Source: an uncultured Gammaproteobacteria bacterium
GTDB taxonomy: Bacteria > Pseudomonadota > Gammaproteobacteria > Pseudomonadales > Ketobacteraceae
Length of the DNA stretch: 64,000 bases
Reading direction: 5' to 3'
Assembly (NCBI GenBank): GCA_913063125.1
Contig: CAJXZM010000008.1
Coordinates: forward strand, 1-64,000
Below the pieces are notes generated by a model. That model searched no databases, was not told where the DNA came from, and was given only the letters and a program-made list of their open reading frames with translations. This document shows, piece by piece, positions 1 through 9,828 of the stretch. How positions within the stretch are numbered: the stretch's first letter is position 1; each line of letters begins with the position of its first letter. Both the position numbers and the translations under genes were made by a program.

Positions 1-248
1 GTAAGGCTATATGTCGTCAGAAATGAAATATTTCACTAATATAGTATAAGTAGATGCGGATAGGTAGTTTTAGGGGGGCATTGCTGTTTGGCGAGATTTT
101 GTTTCGATCAAGATGATCGGGATGTTATTGCTCGTTAGATGGCTATTTGTAGATGCTCGCTCTCATATATCAGGCTAATTCGCACTTCCGTACTATGTAC
201 TATGCGCTATATAGAGTGGCAGTATAAAAGCGAGCATTACAGTAATTC

Positions 249-1271
249 TTATAACGCAATGACATCCAGATATGTTTGGTATACCTCATCGGCGGCGGCT
301 TCAAGCGCTACATTAATGGTGCTTCCATTTACATCATCTAGGATTAGCATGGCGGACTTATCATCTTCTTCGTCTAGTTCGAGCTCGACTCTAATGTTAA
401 ACGTTTCAGTAGACACCAGAGTAGGATCAACCAAAACGCATGCTGCGAGTGGATCCCAAAAATCAAGATATTGACCAATGCCAGGTTTGATTGTTTGGCT
501 CTCTAGTACTTGATAAAGAAAATTCGCAACAGGATTGTTTATCTGTTCTAGTTTTGCGACAAATTCAGGAGTAAGGGGTACTTGAGAGGTAGCATTCAGT
601 GCGACAAGTGTAATGGGTACATTACCCAGAAAGATTTCTTGAGCTCCAACGGGATCGACAAAAATATTCCATTCAGCAACCTTATTGGTGTAATAGGGAT
701 CTGGCTGAAGGGTAGGTTGAATATTCCCTTCGGCTCCAGGGGTAACGTAACAGGGTAGCAGGTTGCCTCCCATCATGACGATACGCTCAATATTCGTGCC
801 CATTGCAAAACGAAGCGCTTCGTCTGTCTTGGCCAAATCAAATAAACGGCCCCAGTTAGAACCACCACCAATACACAAAACGGTAACCGGTGATTTACAG
901 TTAATTATATACCTCCGCAAAAAAATCAAAGCGTCATCAAGTGTAGGATTTGGATTAGTACCAGGGAAGGGCGCTTCGTAATGCTGGTCAGCTGCTTCTC
1001 TATCAGCGCCTGGATATGTATTGCTATAAATCATCGGTGCCTTAGCCCCACTAGCAACTGGGATTTTCAAGGTATTTGCATCACCAAGTAACGTAAGCAT
1101 ATTACTGACATTGGTTACTCCTGGTGTTAAATGAACTGCACCAGTGCCCGATATCGTAATGCCTTCGACCTTTATGTCGGGGTGTTTTAATAAATAAAGC
1201 ATCGCCATGTAATCATCAAAATCTACATCGGTATCGATCAATACATTTCGAGTTTTTTCCAAACGTTTCAT
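249..1271 (-). CDS. Nucleoside hydrolase (IUNH family)
   Basis: Predicted to hydrolyse the N-glycosidic bond of nucleosides, giving free base plus ribose. The N-terminus carries the calcium/ribose-binding motif as DTDVDFDD, residues 13-20; the family norm is DxDxGxDD, so Asp15, Asp19 and Asp20 are present while the usual Gly is Asp. VMMGG near residue 165 and a C-terminal FWDPLA motif are also present. Asp273 there matches the second metal-binding Asp, and the His that protonates the leaving base in IU-type enzymes is Trp272. The length of 340 residues is normal for the family. The ATG is preceded by AAAGGA at good spacing. It is transcribed away from the LOG and nucleoside hydrolase-xanthine dehydrogenase genes, so it belongs to the same purine locus. 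Substrate specificity cannot be read from the sequence. Confidence 0.88.
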   Translation of the reverse strand: MKRLEKTRNVLIDTDVDFDDYMAMLYLLKHPDIKVEGITISGTGAVHLTPGVTNVSNMLTLLGDANTLKIPVASGAKAPMIYSNTYPGADREAADQHYEAPFPGTNPNPTLDDALIFLRRYIINCKSPVTVLCIGGGSNWGRLFDLAKTDEALRFAMGTNIERIVMMGGNLLPCYVTPGAEGNIQPTLQPDPYYTNKVAEWNIFVDPVGAQEIFLGNVPITLVALNATSQVPLTPEFVAKLEQINNPVANFLYQVLESQTIKPGIGQYLDFWDPLAACVLVDPTLVSTETFNIRVELELDEEDDKSAMLILDDVNGSTINVALEAAADEVYQTYLDVIAL

Positions 1272-1607
1272 ATTGAGTCCTTTTTGTGTATTTGTGCCCT
1301 TTATGATTCACGTTAAAATATAGGATATAAAAACGAAATCTGCGCTTTTTGATGAGGAATTACACAAAGTCAGTAGTAATGTGTTTGATGTGAAGGCGTT
1401 GAATTGATCGTTTCTTAGCTAATATTCCAGCGTGTTTTTTAAACGCCTTTTTGTCCGTGTTAGATAATTGGTTTTTTTTGATATAGCAACTACATTTAAT
1501 TTTCTCCTTTACTATTTTTCGCCCTCTTGTTGGGTGCTGAAAATTTATTCAATGTTGTTAGTACTCAAAGGGGTATAAAAAATTTACCTGTGGATTGACT
1601 CGAAGAT
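1272..1607. other. Divergent intergenic region
   Basis: AT-rich stretch of 336 bases between two divergent genes, so it must hold both promoters. I see no strong palindrome, RNA element or small gene in it. The plus-strand start at 1608 has only a weak ribosome-binding site (GAAG). Confidence 0.6.
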
Positions 1608-3418
1608 ATGGAAATTAATAATCAAGTACCCTCTAACGATGAAACATCAGCTGAAAATTTTACTTCCCTTGCAGGGCGTGTTTACCTTGGTGAGCGAGAG
1701 CTCCAAGCAGAAGATTTAACCAAAGGCGAAGCCATATTACGCGGTGCGGTGGTTGTGGAACCGGAACGCTATTTTCCAACACGTATTGGTCCGAAAGAAC
1801 TATATACCAAAGCGTGGATTGAAAAGAATACCGTTAAAGTGCAGGAATGGTATACCCAGAATCAGCATGACGCCTATGATATCGAAATGATGGCGTTACA
1901 TGATGGTGCGGTGAAGGAATTGTTTCTGCGTTTGTACGGTTCCAAAAAAATTATAGGGGTAATGGGAGGGACATCAGAATATATACCTCGTACCTCGGAG
2001 AACTATAAGAATATTGCACGGATTTGCCGCACTCTCGCAGTGGATGATTTTGTTATTGCCACGGGGGGAGGTGATGGCGCCATGGAGGCGGCTAATTTGG
2101 GGGCGAAATTTTCAAGGTATAGTGCCGAACAGCTAGAGGAAGCCCTGACATTTGCAGAGCAATATCCTGCTGGTGGAACAGAGCCGGAAGATGTCAAATT
2201 CTACAAAGCATTGTTTGATAAGTGGCCAAAGCAAAGCCTTAACTCTTTTGCATCATCTACATGGACATACACGGATAATAATTGGTTATGCCGCTATCAG
2301 GCCCGCTTTTTCAGTGATGCAGTGGCAGAATTTCTATTAGTGGATAACAGCAATTGCGGTTTGATTTTTGCCCCTGGTGGTCCGGGAACTCGCTTTGAGT
2401 GTGGTTTGTGGATGCAGAATCAAGCGTATGCGGCGGGTTCCGGCACTGATTTTGCCAAGCCATCGGTTTTTCTCAATACCTACTATGCGTTAGACAGTCT
2501 TTACCCCTCTGAGATGAACTTTGCCTTACGTGATCGTGCTAAGTCCCAGTACCCAGAAAATTCCTATTGTAATAGCACGTATATGATTGAGTTAGGAAAG
2601 GAAAACCAGCATATTGTCGACATCTTTACGCAGTTCGCCAATCGTTATTATCCTAATGGTGTGTCCAATGGTATTGCGCCCATTGTACCGAAAGTCGATC
2701 CTACTCAACGTTTGCCGATCAATCCAACACAGCCTGCGTTAGTGAAAGCGCAGCAAGCCGCAAAAAGTGCTGTGGCGGCTTACGTTACCAAAAACCACAT
2801 GACCGTTGGTATAGGTTCTTCGGCGGATACTTTGGAATATGTGGTCGCGGAGGTTGCGTTGTTGGCAGAAGCCAACGATTGGACGATTCACTGCGTACCG
2901 GCAACGCAGGGGGGCAAGCTATTATTGCCAAATATGCCTCTTCCAGGATACTAGGTACTGATGTCTTGGATAAGGAGCGTTTGCTTCATGGCCTCGATGT
3001 CACCTTTGGTTGTGGTGTGGTAGCACAAGGTGAGTGGGTGGCGTTACAGGGAGAGGATCAAAGCCTAAGTAATCTACGGACACTCATTCAATCAACCCGG
3101 TCCGATATGTTTATATTAGTGAGTGAGGAGGGGGGAACCTCTCATGATTGCCGTTCTTACAAACTGCCGATTGAAGTGCAACCTCTTACTTGGGCAGTGT
3201 TGGCGGATCATATTAAAACTCACTGTGATGCAGAGGAGGTGTGGCGTTTGGACGCAGGGTCGCCCCATACACCTTTTGTTACTGATGCCACCAACTTTGT
3301 ACTGATGGCACAGTTCTCTGTGGATCAAAACGTGGAAGAGATGGTTAGCCAGCTTGCAGACATTGCAGGTGTGTATTGTGTGGGAGCGGTAAAAGCCATC
3401 GATACTTTTAGTGGCTAA
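1608..3418 (+). CDS. LOG-family phosphoribohydrolase fused to RpiA-like domain (-1 frameshift)
   Basis: The first frame (1608-2954) holds a Rossmann-type LOG/lysine-decarboxylase-like domain, with GVMGGT near residue 120 and PGGPGTRFE at residues 256-264, the family signature PGGxGTxxE. LOG enzymes release base and ribose 5-phosphate from nucleoside monophosphates. From about residue 378 the protein resembles ribose-5-phosphate isomerase A, but this frame stops at 2954. The match continues in the -1 frame to 3418 (LPIEVQPLTWAVLA, then PFVTDATNFVL). A -1 shift at 2909-2915 would give one protein of about 603 residues. In the RpiA-like part the catalytic DGAD and KGGGG motifs are not recognisable, so isomerase activity is doubtful. 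It is followed 117 bases later by the nucleoside hydrolase-xanthine dehydrogenase gene. The alternatives are a real programmed frameshift, a disrupted gene, or a homopolymer sequencing error. Confidence 0.75.
2909..2915 (+). other. Slippery heptamer G GGG GGC, candidate -1 frameshift site
   Basis: Six G followed by C, read in the zero frame as CAG GGG GGC. This fits the X XXY YYZ form of -1 slippery sites. Slipping back one base after GGC makes the next codon CAA, and the frame entered is exactly the one that continues the RpiA-like homology. No obvious pseudoknot was identified downstream by eye. A missing G in the assembly would give the same appearance. Confidence 0.45.
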
Positions 3419-3535
3419 GACGTAGCGGGTAAAAAGTAGCGGGTAAAACCCCAAACCCATCGGAGTTGCACTGTCTGTGCAACTCCCGTTTATTCGTAGC
3501 ATAAATACACTCATCGCGAACAAGAGAAACAAAAC

Positions 3536-6500
3536 ATGATGATCGGCGATACACCTAATAATAATCGAAAGAAAGTGATCATTGATACCGATGTGGACAG
3601 TAATGGTTGGATGGCAATGTTGTATTTGCTAAACCATGCAGAGATCGAGGTAGTGGGTATTACCACCGTAGGAACAGGCGTCAGTCATATTGAGCCTGGT
3701 ACACGTAATGCATTAAATCTAATGCAACTCGCTGGTGAGCCTACCTTGCCGGTGGCAATAGGCCTGGATAAACCCATGGCTTATGAACACCGATTTCCGG
3801 AGAGTGAACGAGACTCGGCGGATAACGCCTTTGGTATTGCACTTCCTACTAACCCGAATTCTTCGGTTGGCAACGCACTGGAATTTTTGGCAGGACAGAT
3901 TGTTGATACCCAGGATAAAATCACCCTCTTGGCCATTGGGCCACTGACCAATATTGGCACCCTGTTGCAACAGAACCCAGAATTGGCACAACAGATTGAG
4001 CGTATTGTGGTTATGGGGGGCACCATCGATGCACCAGGTAATGTTAATGCAGCAGGTGGCTCTATAGCCAACGTGGCGTCCGAATGGAATATGTATTGTG
4101 ACCCAGTTGCCGCAGATATTGTATTTCGTTCTGGTGTGCCGATCACTTTAGTGCCTCTAGATGCTACTCAACAGGCTCCAGTTACCCAGAACTTTTATGC
4201 ACGCTTGCTACAACATCACGTAACCCCAGCGTCGACTTTGGTTTATCAGGCGCTTACCGAAAATTATGCATTGTTAGCGTCGGGTGCGTTTGATTTTTGT
4301 GATCCTTTGGCGGCGGCAATTCTTACGAATGGTTATTTGGGTACTTATCGAGAATTGGGTCTGTCAGTGGTGACTGAAAACAATGATCGTTCTGGTCAGC
4401 TGATATTGGATGATAATGCGGCGGCGTTAACGGTATGTTTTGATGTGACTGCAGCGGCTTTTGAAGATTTATTCCTAGCAATCCTTAATGGTGAACCTAC
4501 TCCCCGAAAGGAAATAACGTTTTTGCTAGACGGGGATCGGGTGACGTTAAGTGACGTCTCACCTCAAAGCCGTTTGATTGATTATTTGCATCAACCGGAT
4601 ATTGGTAAAAGTGGTACTAAGTTGGTGTGTAGTCAAGGGGGCTGTGGTGCCTGCACGGTGATGCTTACCCATTATGACGTAGGGGAAAAGGCGATAACCA
4701 ATAATGCTATTAATGCGTGTTTAAGGCCTTTAGCCAGTATTGACGGCTGTATGGTGACTACCACTCAAGGCATCGGTAACATTAAAGACGGTGTCGATGA
4801 GGTGCAGTATAAATTGGCGGCTAATAATGGTTCTCAATGTGGGTACTGTTCACCCGGTTTTACTATGAACATGTTTACTCTGCGTCAAAACAAACATCAC
4901 AACGGTGTGCGGGAAAAAATCACCGAAAAGGAAGTGGAGGATTTATTTGATGGCAATATTTGCCGATGTACTGGTTATCGACCCATTCTCGAAGGCTTTA
5001 AACAATTTGCCGACGATTATAAACCTCCCCATCCTAAACCGGTCATTAAAATAGATCCCAATTTTAAACCTGCCAAGATAAAACCCTTCAAGAAAATTTT
5101 ACCACCGGATGATTTTATCGGATATATGAAACAACCGGCTCCGTTATCGATAAGCCTACAGGGTTACACTTACGTGCGCCCGGTGACGTTGGCAGGACTA
5201 TACAAACAGAAGCTGGCAAATGGCCCCACGGGAGATAAATTCCGTTTGTTATGTGGCAATACCTCCATCGGTATTTATCCCACAAAGGCTATTTACGGAG
5301 AGGCCGCATTGGATCCTCACTATCTGGTGGACATTTCCGTCATACCGGAACTACAACAGGTGCATGTAGATGATCAGGGTATTACGGTTGGTGGTGCTAT
5401 TACCTTAAGTCGTTTACTCGCTGTGTTGGATAACGCCATTGATCAATTGGATAAAACCTACACTCGGGGTTTTGTGGCGTTGCGGGAGCACTTATTGGTA
5501 GTGGCAAATCTACAGGTACGTAATGAAGGCAGCTTGTCGGGTAATGTGCATATTGCTACCAACCAGGGTTTCCTTTCTGATGTAGTATTAATGCTGGGAA
5601 CCTTAGGGGGAACCGTGAAAGTGTCCTGGGCTAATGGTTGTCAGGAGTATGATATTCTTGATTTACCAAAGGAGTCACAGCTAGAAAAAGATGCTATTTA
5701 TGAGTCGTTTTTTATTCCATGTACAGCGCCAAATACCTATGTTAATAGTTATAAAATTCGTCGCCGTAATGAGGACAGTCATGCATTGGTGAATGCTGGT
5801 TTTTCGGTAACATTTGAGGATCACCATTGTGGCAATGCTTCTGGTAGCACTTCTGGCAAAGACAAAACCGTTAAATCCTGCCGCATTGTTTATAACGGAG
5901 TGAATGCGGATTATCGACTCGCCTCAACTACCTACGGTTTGCAGTTTCACCCTATTACTGTTGATGCAACACGACAATTGTTGGTGGGGCGAGAGTGGAA
6001 TGAACATACCTTACGTGACGCGCTAACAAGCCTGGAAAAAGAAGTTGCTGTTTATCAGCCGCCCAGTAACGATCAAGGCCAGCCTTATGAAATTGGTCAG
6101 ATTCCCTTTTCGTACCGCGCCTCGTTAGTAGAAACATTATTTTATAAATTCTTTATTAAAGTAGCCGATGATATTTCACCAAATGAGGTTCAGCGAGAAA
6201 ATCGTTCAGCAGGGGAGTCATACCATCGGCCATTGTCGAGCGGTCGCCAATATTATAATTCCTATCCAGAGGAACTGCCGGTGTCTGACCCATACATCAA
6301 ACTGTCGGCATTTATGCAAACCACGGGGGAGGCACGTTACACCCAAGATGTTGAACGGCCACCCAGTACACTAGAAGCGGCTTACGTTTATAGTCAGGTG
6401 GCTTTTGGCCAGTTTTATTACCAACTACCTAAGACCACAGCTCATGGAACCAAAGGTGAGCGTATTGATGTTACCAAGCTAATAGCCTTTCTATCGGACT

Positions 6501-9091
6501 GGCACCCAGATTTTGTTGCCTTAATTACCTATGAAGATATTCCTGAAAAAACGCGCAATTGGACCGGTTTGGGAGGGGATGATCCCATTTTTGTGCCTAG
6601 CTTGGATCAACAGCTGCCAGAAGGTATCGAACCCAATGATTATTTTTATCCCCATCATGTAACTTGTGTAGGGGCACCTATTGCACTTGTAGTAGCAAAA
6701 AGCCAGCTTGTGGCGCAGGAGATCGGTAATTTTGTCCGCAGTCAATGTATTCATTTTGAGGAGCAACCCGGTGTTACCTTTGATGAGGCGATTGAGCAGG
6801 AATTATATTATCCTCAGAGCCCACCTACAGATCCGTCATTAACCCACCTTGCAGAAATTGTGCGCCCTGGCAGCAATACCGAATGGTTGGCAGCGCCTGC
6901 GGAAGCGCCATTTAAAGTGGGGGATAAAACGTTGCCAGTGATAAGCGGAGGTTGCAGCACCGGTTATCAAAATCATTTTTATTTGGAAACCATGAATACC
7001 TTGGCGGTGCCTGGGGAAAATCGTTCCATTACCTTACATGTGGCTAGTCAAGATATTGCCGACAATCAATATGTGGCAGCGGGTGTGTTGGGGGTACCAG
7101 CGGCAAATGTTCAAGTAAAACTTACCCGCTTGGGTGGTGGTTTTGGCGGTCGACAATCCCGTTCGAGATTTAATTCCACGGCTAGCGCAGTAGCGGCCTG
7201 GGTGTTAAATCAGCCTGTGCGTTTGGTGTTAGATAGAAATACCAATTTTGTTACCTGTGGGGAGCGCCACGCTTATCGAAGCCAATATTCTGCGGCTTAT
7301 GATCATGATGGTACCATTAAAGGTTTTGCCATTGATTTAACCTCGGATGGTGGTAACACCTATGATCTGTCGTTTGCCATTATGGATATGTCAGTGCAAT
7401 CCAATGATAACGCCTACAACATAGAATCATACAGAGTGGGAGGAAAAGTATGCCAAACTAATAAACTCAGTAATACTGCGTTTCGCACCTTTGGTTTAGT
7501 ACAGGCGATTAATTTAAGTGAACAAGCTATAGAGCATGTGGCTTATAAATTGGGGAAAACTCCGGAAGAGATTCGCGAGAAAAATTTATATAAAGACGGT
7601 AATAATGAGTGGCGTGGTTTCACCATTACCGATCAAACCTTGGGGACCTTGCAGCGTTTACAATATAGTACTGCAGCGCTGGATGCTTTGTTGCCCATTA
7701 AGGATCAACACTTTGACGATGAAAAATCCTTTGAACGAGCGATAGAAAAGCACGATCCTAGCGGGACGTTTTCTGGGGGATCTGATTTAGTATCCCTAAA
7801 AGAATACAGTACAACCTCTTACGATTTTACGCCTTATATGGAAGGGCTAAAATACAGTAAGTTACAGGAGTTATGGTTTGCGCTAAAACGTGACGCGAAT
7901 TTTGACGAACGTGTGGAAAAGGTAAATAAATATAACGCTGAAAACCGTTGGCGAAAACGGGGAATATCCATGATCCCATTAAAATATGGCATTTCCTATT
8001 CGGGGCCCAGAGGTACTCTAAATCAAGGCGGTGCTTATGTGCTAGCGTATTCTGATGATGGCTCGGTGTTGGTCTCCCACGGCGGCGTGGAAATGGGGCA
8101 GGGCATACAAACCAAGATGGCTCAAATAGCAGCCGAGACATTGGGCATTGATATCGAACGTATAAAAATGTCAGATACCGATACCAACGTTATTAGTGAT
8201 GCCAGCGCCACGGCAGCATCTACCGGTTCTGATCTAAATGGTGGTGCGGTGCAATTGGCCTGTCGAAAATTACGCAAAAGGCTAGAGAAGTTTTGTGAAA
8301 ATTTGGAGCAGTACACCGTGTACTTTTCCAAATTCGATAAAACAAAAATGGACGCAGGGATAGTGAGCCAAATGGAAACTGTCACCCGTAACTGGCGCGA
8401 CCACTGGTCAGAAGTGTGGCCGGATATTTGTGCGCTGGCTTATGTAAATCGAGTGGGGTTAACCGCAGAGGCGCGTTATAAAACCCCTAACTATTCCGGT
8501 GTGGATTTACACCACTCTATTGGTAATATCTTTTTCTATTACACATTTGCCGTGGCGGTGAGTGAAGTGGAAATCGATGTGTTAACGGGGGATTTCACCG
8601 TATTACGCAGTGACATTTTATTTGATCTGGGTAAGAGTCTGAACCCACTCATTGACATTGGTCAGATTGAAGGTGGTTTTGTACAAGGCATTGGTTATCT
8701 TACAACGGAAGAGATGACGTATCAGGGAGCCAATCAAGCACCAAGATCCGGTTACCCTGCCGGAGCACTGACCTCTACTAATACCTGGGAATACAAACCG
8801 CCAGGTACTAAATCTATTCCATTGGATTTGCGAGTACGTATTCATGATAACAGCGATAGTAATTTGCAACAGAAGGGCCCCAAACTCGATGGGGCGGCAG
8901 TAAAGTCATCAAAGGGCATTGGAGAGCCACCCTTGGTATTGGGTAATACGGTGTTTTTTGCTATCAAACAGGCGATCCAAGCGTTTTATAAAGACCAAGG
9001 CCATGACTCCTGGGTTGAGATGAATGCACCTGCAACCGTTGAGAACATTCAATCAACTTGCCGTGTGGCGATAGATGAGCTTAAGCTGTAA
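3536..9091 (+). CDS. Nucleoside hydrolase-xanthine dehydrogenase fusion
   Basis: A single 1851-residue chain. Residues about 12-320 are an IUNH nucleoside hydrolase domain (IIDTDVD at 15-21; CDPLA with Asp256). Residues about 330-500 are the two 2Fe-2S domains with all eight cysteines: C365, C370, C373, C395 and C435, C438, C476, C478. Residues about 540-860 are the FAD domain (GNTSIGI, SLSGN). The remainder is the molybdopterin domain, with GGGFGG at 1200-1205, FRTFG with Arg1317, GVEMGQG near 1517 and the catalytic Glu1797 in GEPPL. The order FeS-FAD-Moco in one chain is the eukaryotic layout; many bacteria split it over two or three genes. Hydroxylation of hypoxanthine and xanthine to urate is the expected activity. 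Oddities: the hydrolase metal site reads SNG where FDD or xDD is expected (Asn23, Gly24), and Gln1207 sits where bovine enzyme has Glu802. The ATG has only a weak upstream ribosome-binding site. Confidence 0.9.
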   Translation: MMIGDTPNNNRKKVIIDTDVDSNGWMAMLYLLNHAEIEVVGITTVGTGVSHIEPGTRNALNLMQLAGEPTLPVAIGLDKPMAYEHRFPESERDSADNAFGIALPTNPNSSVGNALEFLAGQIVDTQDKITLLAIGPLTNIGTLLQQNPELAQQIERIVVMGGTIDAPGNVNAAGGSIANVASEWNMYCDPVAADIVFRSGVPITLVPLDATQQAPVTQNFYARLLQHHVTPASTLVYQALTENYALLASGAFDFCDPLAAAILTNGYLGTYRELGLSVVTENNDRSGQLILDDNAAALTVCFDVTAAAFEDLFLAILNGEPTPRKEITFLLDGDRVTLSDVSPQSRLIDYLHQPDIGKSGTKLVCSQGGCGACTVMLTHYDVGEKAITNNAINACLRPLASIDGCMVTTTQGIGNIKDGVDEVQYKLAANNGSQCGYCSPGFTMNMFTLRQNKHHNGVREKITEKEVEDLFDGNICRCTGYRPILEGFKQFADDYKPPHPKPVIKIDPNFKPAKIKPFKKILPPDDFIGYMKQPAPLSISLQGYTYVRPVTLAGLYKQKLANGPTGDKFRLLCGNTSIGIYPTKAIYGEAALDPHYLVDISVIPELQQVHVDDQGITVGGAITLSRLLAVLDNAIDQLDKTYTRGFVALREHLLVVANLQVRNEGSLSGNVHIATNQGFLSDVVLMLGTLGGTVKVSWANGCQEYDILDLPKESQLEKDAIYESFFIPCTAPNTYVNSYKIRRRNEDSHALVNAGFSVTFEDHHCGNASGSTSGKDKTVKSCRIVYNGVNADYRLASTTYGLQFHPITVDATRQLLVGREWNEHTLRDALTSLEKEVAVYQPPSNDQGQPYEIGQIPFSYRASLVETLFYKFFIKVADDISPNEVQRENRSAGESYHRPLSSGRQYYNSYPEELPVSDPYIKLSAFMQTTGEARYTQDVERPPSTLEAAYVYSQVAFGQFYYQLPKTTAHGTKGERIDVTKLIAFLSDWHPDFVALITYEDIPEKTRNWTGLGGDDPIFVPSLDQQLPEGIEPNDYFYPHHVTCVGAPIALVVAKSQLVAQEIGNFVRSQCIHFEEQPGVTFDEAIEQELYYPQSPPTDPSLTHLAEIVRPGSNTEWLAAPAEAPFKVGDKTLPVISGGCSTGYQNHFYLETMNTLAVPGENRSITLHVASQDIADNQYVAAGVLGVPAANVQVKLTRLGGGFGGRQSRSRFNSTASAVAAWVLNQPVRLVLDRNTNFVTCGERHAYRSQYSAAYDHDGTIKGFAIDLTSDGGNTYDLSFAIMDMSVQSNDNAYNIESYRVGGKVCQTNKLSNTAFRTFGLVQAINLSEQAIEHVAYKLGKTPEEIREKNLYKDGNNEWRGFTITDQTLGTLQRLQYSTAALDALLPIKDQHFDDEKSFERAIEKHDPSGTFSGGSDLVSLKEYSTTSYDFTPYMEGLKYSKLQELWFALKRDANFDERVEKVNKYNAENRWRKRGISMIPLKYGISYSGPRGTLNQGGAYVLAYSDDGSVLVSHGGVEMGQGIQTKMAQIAAETLGIDIERIKMSDTDTNVISDASATAASTGSDLNGGAVQLACRKLRKRLEKFCENLEQYTVYFSKFDKTKMDAGIVSQMETVTRNWRDHWSEVWPDICALAYVNRVGLTAEARYKTPNYSGVDLHHSIGNIFFYYTFAVAVSEVEIDVLTGDFTVLRSDILFDLGKSLNPLIDIGQIEGGFVQGIGYLTTEEMTYQGANQAPRSGYPAGALTSTNTWEYKPPGTKSIPLDLRVRIHDNSDSNLQQKGPKLDGAAVKSSKGIGEPPLVLGNTVFFAIKQAIQAFYKDQGHDSWVEMNAPATVENIQSTCRVAIDELKL

Positions 9092-9113
9092 AAATACGAT
9101 TCGCACTGAGTTT

Positions 9114-9161
9114 CCCGTCAAGAAAATATGATCTATTACGTAAGCAATATTTCTTGACGGG
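9114..9161. terminator. Terminator-like hairpin after the xanthine dehydrogenase fusion
   Basis: CCCGTCAAGAAA (9114-9125) pairs perfectly with TTTCTTGACGGG (9150-9161) around a 24-base loop, 22 bases after the stop codon. The T tract that follows is weak, so efficiency is uncertain. Confidence 0.6.
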
Positions 9162-9378
9162 TATTTGTTATAAACCTGGATTTATTTTATGTCGATTCCC
9201 TGGATATACTCACTACTATTCACCCGAGTCCAGAAAACAAGAGCCTTTCTTGCACATACACCGCTGGAAAAGGGTAAGGAAATTTTAAAAAGGCTACAGC
9301 CCTCTTGATGAAGAGCTCAATGAGGAATTCTCGTTAGTTGATAGCCTGAGAGGGAGCTACGCTGTTTTCAAGTGTTTG

Positions 9379-9828
9379 TTATGTCTCAAGTTTATACTTA
9401 AGATTACTGACACCTTTTGTGGCTCTTTTACTCATCACGATTTTTGCAATAGGAAGTAGAAATATTCTCACCAGAGGATTGTTATTTCGACTATACATAC
9501 GGTAATTTAAAGTACAAGACTCGAGATTATTTTCTGTAAGGGAGATCTCCATTCTGGGCAATAATGGCGGAAAACTTCCTTCCGTAACAAACCTTTTATT
9601 GTCTTCCACCTCCTTTACCGTAATTTTTATCCTCTTTTCCCCTCGAACCGGAATATTTACTTTCTCAAAGTATTCTTTGCCAATATCTCCATGCATCATG
9701 TCGTTTGCTGATTTTATGCTGATAACTTCGGGGAACCAATTCTCAAATCTCTCCATATTTGACACATAATCAAATACGACAGAAATTGGCTGATTGATGT
9801 CTACGCTTGCTTTAGTAATAAGGTTCAC
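9379..9828 (-). CDS. SRPBCC family protein
   Basis: A protein of 149 residues with the START/SRPBCC pattern: an N-terminal strand, then FDYVSNMERFENWFP, the usual PxxVFxxxxDxxxxxxW-type opening, followed by alternating strands and a C-terminal helix. Members bind hydrophobic ligands in a deep cavity (polyketide cyclases, coenzyme Q-binding proteins, membrane-lipid proteins), and the ligand cannot be predicted here. The start is GTG, supported by GAGGAGAG just upstream. It is divergent from the LysR gene, which is the natural candidate to control it. No signal peptide is seen. Confidence 0.7.
   Translation of the reverse strand: MNLITKASVDINQPISVVFDYVSNMERFENWFPEVISIKSANDMMHGDIGKEYFEKVNIPVRGEKRIKITVKEVEDNKRFVTEGSFPPLLPRMEISLTENNLESCTLNYRMYSRNNNPLVRIFLLPIAKIVMSKRATKGVSNLKYKLET

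Noticed and set aside
2879-3418. A separate 179-residue gene overlapping the LOG gene
   Set aside because: Its first residues up to about the G tract carry no homology, and the rest continues the RpiA-like domain begun in the other frame. It is treated as the frameshifted end of one gene.
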